From Helicobacteraceae bacterium (GTDB lineage: Bacteria; Campylobacterota; Campylobacteria; Campylobacterales; Sulfurimonadaceae): a stretch of DNA of 8,176 nt. Shown here piece by piece: positions 7,332-8,176 of the stretch. Under the pieces are notes generated by a model. That model was not told the DNA's origin. It did no database searches and saw nothing but the letters and a program-made list of their open reading frames with translations. Every line of letters begins with the position of its first letter. Position 1 is the stretch's first letter. The position numbers and the translations under genes were made by a program. The stretch covers positions 1 to 8,176 of the forward strand of contig WFOM01000246.1 of assembly GCA_015488075.1 (NCBI GenBank), given 5' to 3'.

Positions 7332-8176
7332 AGTCTATATTTGAAACCTCATCTGTTTTTAGGTTGTATTCCAGTGTCAAAAAACTTGTCTGTTTTTCTC
7401 TTGCGATCTTTATATCTATCTGTATGATAGGCTCAAAAAAAGAGTAGTTAAATCTGTTTAGTCTCTTTTTTTGTGCATCGCTTAAGCCTATATCGTCCAG
7501 AGTTTTGTAAAATCCTGCATTTGAACTTATCTCTTTTGCTCTTTCAAAAGAGCATCCAAGCATATACTGCCATACTGCCGGTGTGGCAAAGTTTAAATCT
7601 GTTTTTGTTTTTAAATCTGCATTATACGAAAAAAGCTCTTTAAAATCAACATTGTCTATACTGTTATCGTTTTTTTGTATTTTATATATATCTATAATTT
7701 TCTTCAGATGTCTGTATGATGCTATGTAGTCTCTGAAAAGCTCTGCATGGTTTGAAAAAAGATCACTCATATATGTTCCGTCACTTTTTACACCAAGCAT
7801 CGAGTCTGCTACCATATATGCAAAATCGCTTTGTATGTTGTGATTTTGTAAAAAATCAACAAAGATTTCAAATCTTTCTTTTTGAATCGTGTTGTTTGCA
7901 TCTTTTAGTGTGTTTATGTTTATTTTGTCTCTTGCCGATTTGATTTTGACAAGAACTTTGTAGTTGTCTATATCCAATGGTATAAAAGAGCTTTGGGACA
8001 AAAATATATAAAATGCATTTTGATCTGTTGCTATCTGTTTTAGTTCGGGCTGTTTTTTTATGAGGTTTAGCACATCGTTTATGATGATATCGGTTTGTAT
8101 CAAAAATCTTTCATCATCAACTGTTTTTTTTGTATCGTTTAATGTTTTTAGGAAATATCCAAGCCCTACTGATATA
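7321..8176 (-). CDS. GspK-like minor pseudopilin, 5' end outside window (284 aa visible)
   Basis: GspK caps the tip of the pseudopilus. The frame is open to the right edge and reads ISVGLGYFLKTLNDTKKTVD at the boundary. That is the end of a hydrophobic N-terminal helix and the start of the following amphipathic part, as in prepilins. The TTG at 8103-8101 is therefore internal, not the real start. Visible features (numbered from the edge): KININT (84-89), matching the conserved 'NxNT' strand of GspK, followed by a helical domain including FVDFLQNHNI and MVADSMLG. A second helical domain begins DLNFATPAVWQYMLG (about 193-207) and continues ERAKEISSNAGFYKTLDDIG, like the GspK helix-hairpin-helix segment. 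The beta-strand end is FLTLEYNLK. The prepilin cleavage site cannot be seen. It is the first visible gene of the operon and overlaps gspL by 11 bases. Confidence 0.8.
   Translation of the reverse strand, partial: ISVGLGYFLKTLNDTKKTVDDERFLIQTDIIINDVLNLIKKQPELKQIATDQNAFYIFLSQSSFIPLDIDNYKVLVKIKSARDKININTLKDANNTIQKERFEIFVDFLQNHNIQSDFAYMVADSMLGVKSDGTYMSDLFSNHAELFRDYIASYRHLKKIIDIYKIQKNDNSIDNVDFKELFSYNADLKTKTDLNFATPAVWQYMLGCSFERAKEISSNAGFYKTLDDIGLSDAQKKRLNRFNYSFFEPIIQIDIKIAREKQTSFLTLEYNLKTDEVSNIDYEI

Noticed and set aside
1..8176. CRISPR array, tRNA or rRNA genes, insertion sequence or toxin-antitoxin pair
   Set aside because: The window is filled by one set of overlapping genes plus typA. There are no regularly spaced repeats, no tRNA-like arms, no transposase and no inverted ends.

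Overview
The window is AT-rich and almost entirely coding, and every real gene lies on the minus strand, so it is transcribed from right to left. The left end holds the start of typA/bipA. The remaining roughly 7.7 kb is a compact type II secretion system (T2SS, Gsp) operon. The TypA sequence, the very tight AT-rich gene packing and the divergent short Gsp proteins suggest a member of the Campylobacterota (Epsilonproteobacteria; Sulfurimonas- or Arcobacter-like relatives are possible). That placement is an inference from sequence style and remembered TypA sequences, not from a search.

In the direction of transcription the layout is: gspK-like minor pseudopilin (8176 to 7321, 5' end outside the window); gspL-like (7331-6438); gspM-like (6441-6049); gspN-like (6055-5516); gspC (5532-4705); gspD secretin (4718-2871); gspE ATPase (2871-1366); a GspI-like pseudopilin (1373-960); a GspJ-like pseudopilin (963-436); and, after a 32-base gap, typA (403 to beyond position 1). 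All eight junctions inside the gsp block overlap, by 1 to 17 bases, which points to one transcript with translational coupling.

The genes fit together as a trans-envelope machine. GspE is the cytoplasmic motor. GspL, GspM and GspC form the inner-membrane platform that links the motor to the outer-membrane channel GspD. The GspI-, GspJ- and GspK-like proteins would form the tip of the periplasmic pseudopilus. GspN is an accessory inner-membrane protein. Not present here are the platform protein GspF, the major pseudopilin GspG, GspH and the prepilin peptidase GspO/PilD. These must lie beyond the right edge or elsewhere if the system is complete. The gene order K-L-M-N-C-D-E-I-J is rearranged relative to the classical C-D-E-F-G-H-I-J-K-L-M-N order.

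I do not see an undescribed system here. The points worth a second look are the rearranged operon, the reduced GspL/GspM pair, the question of secretion versus DNA uptake, and the placement of typA behind the operon with a TTG start and a perfect -10 hexamer.
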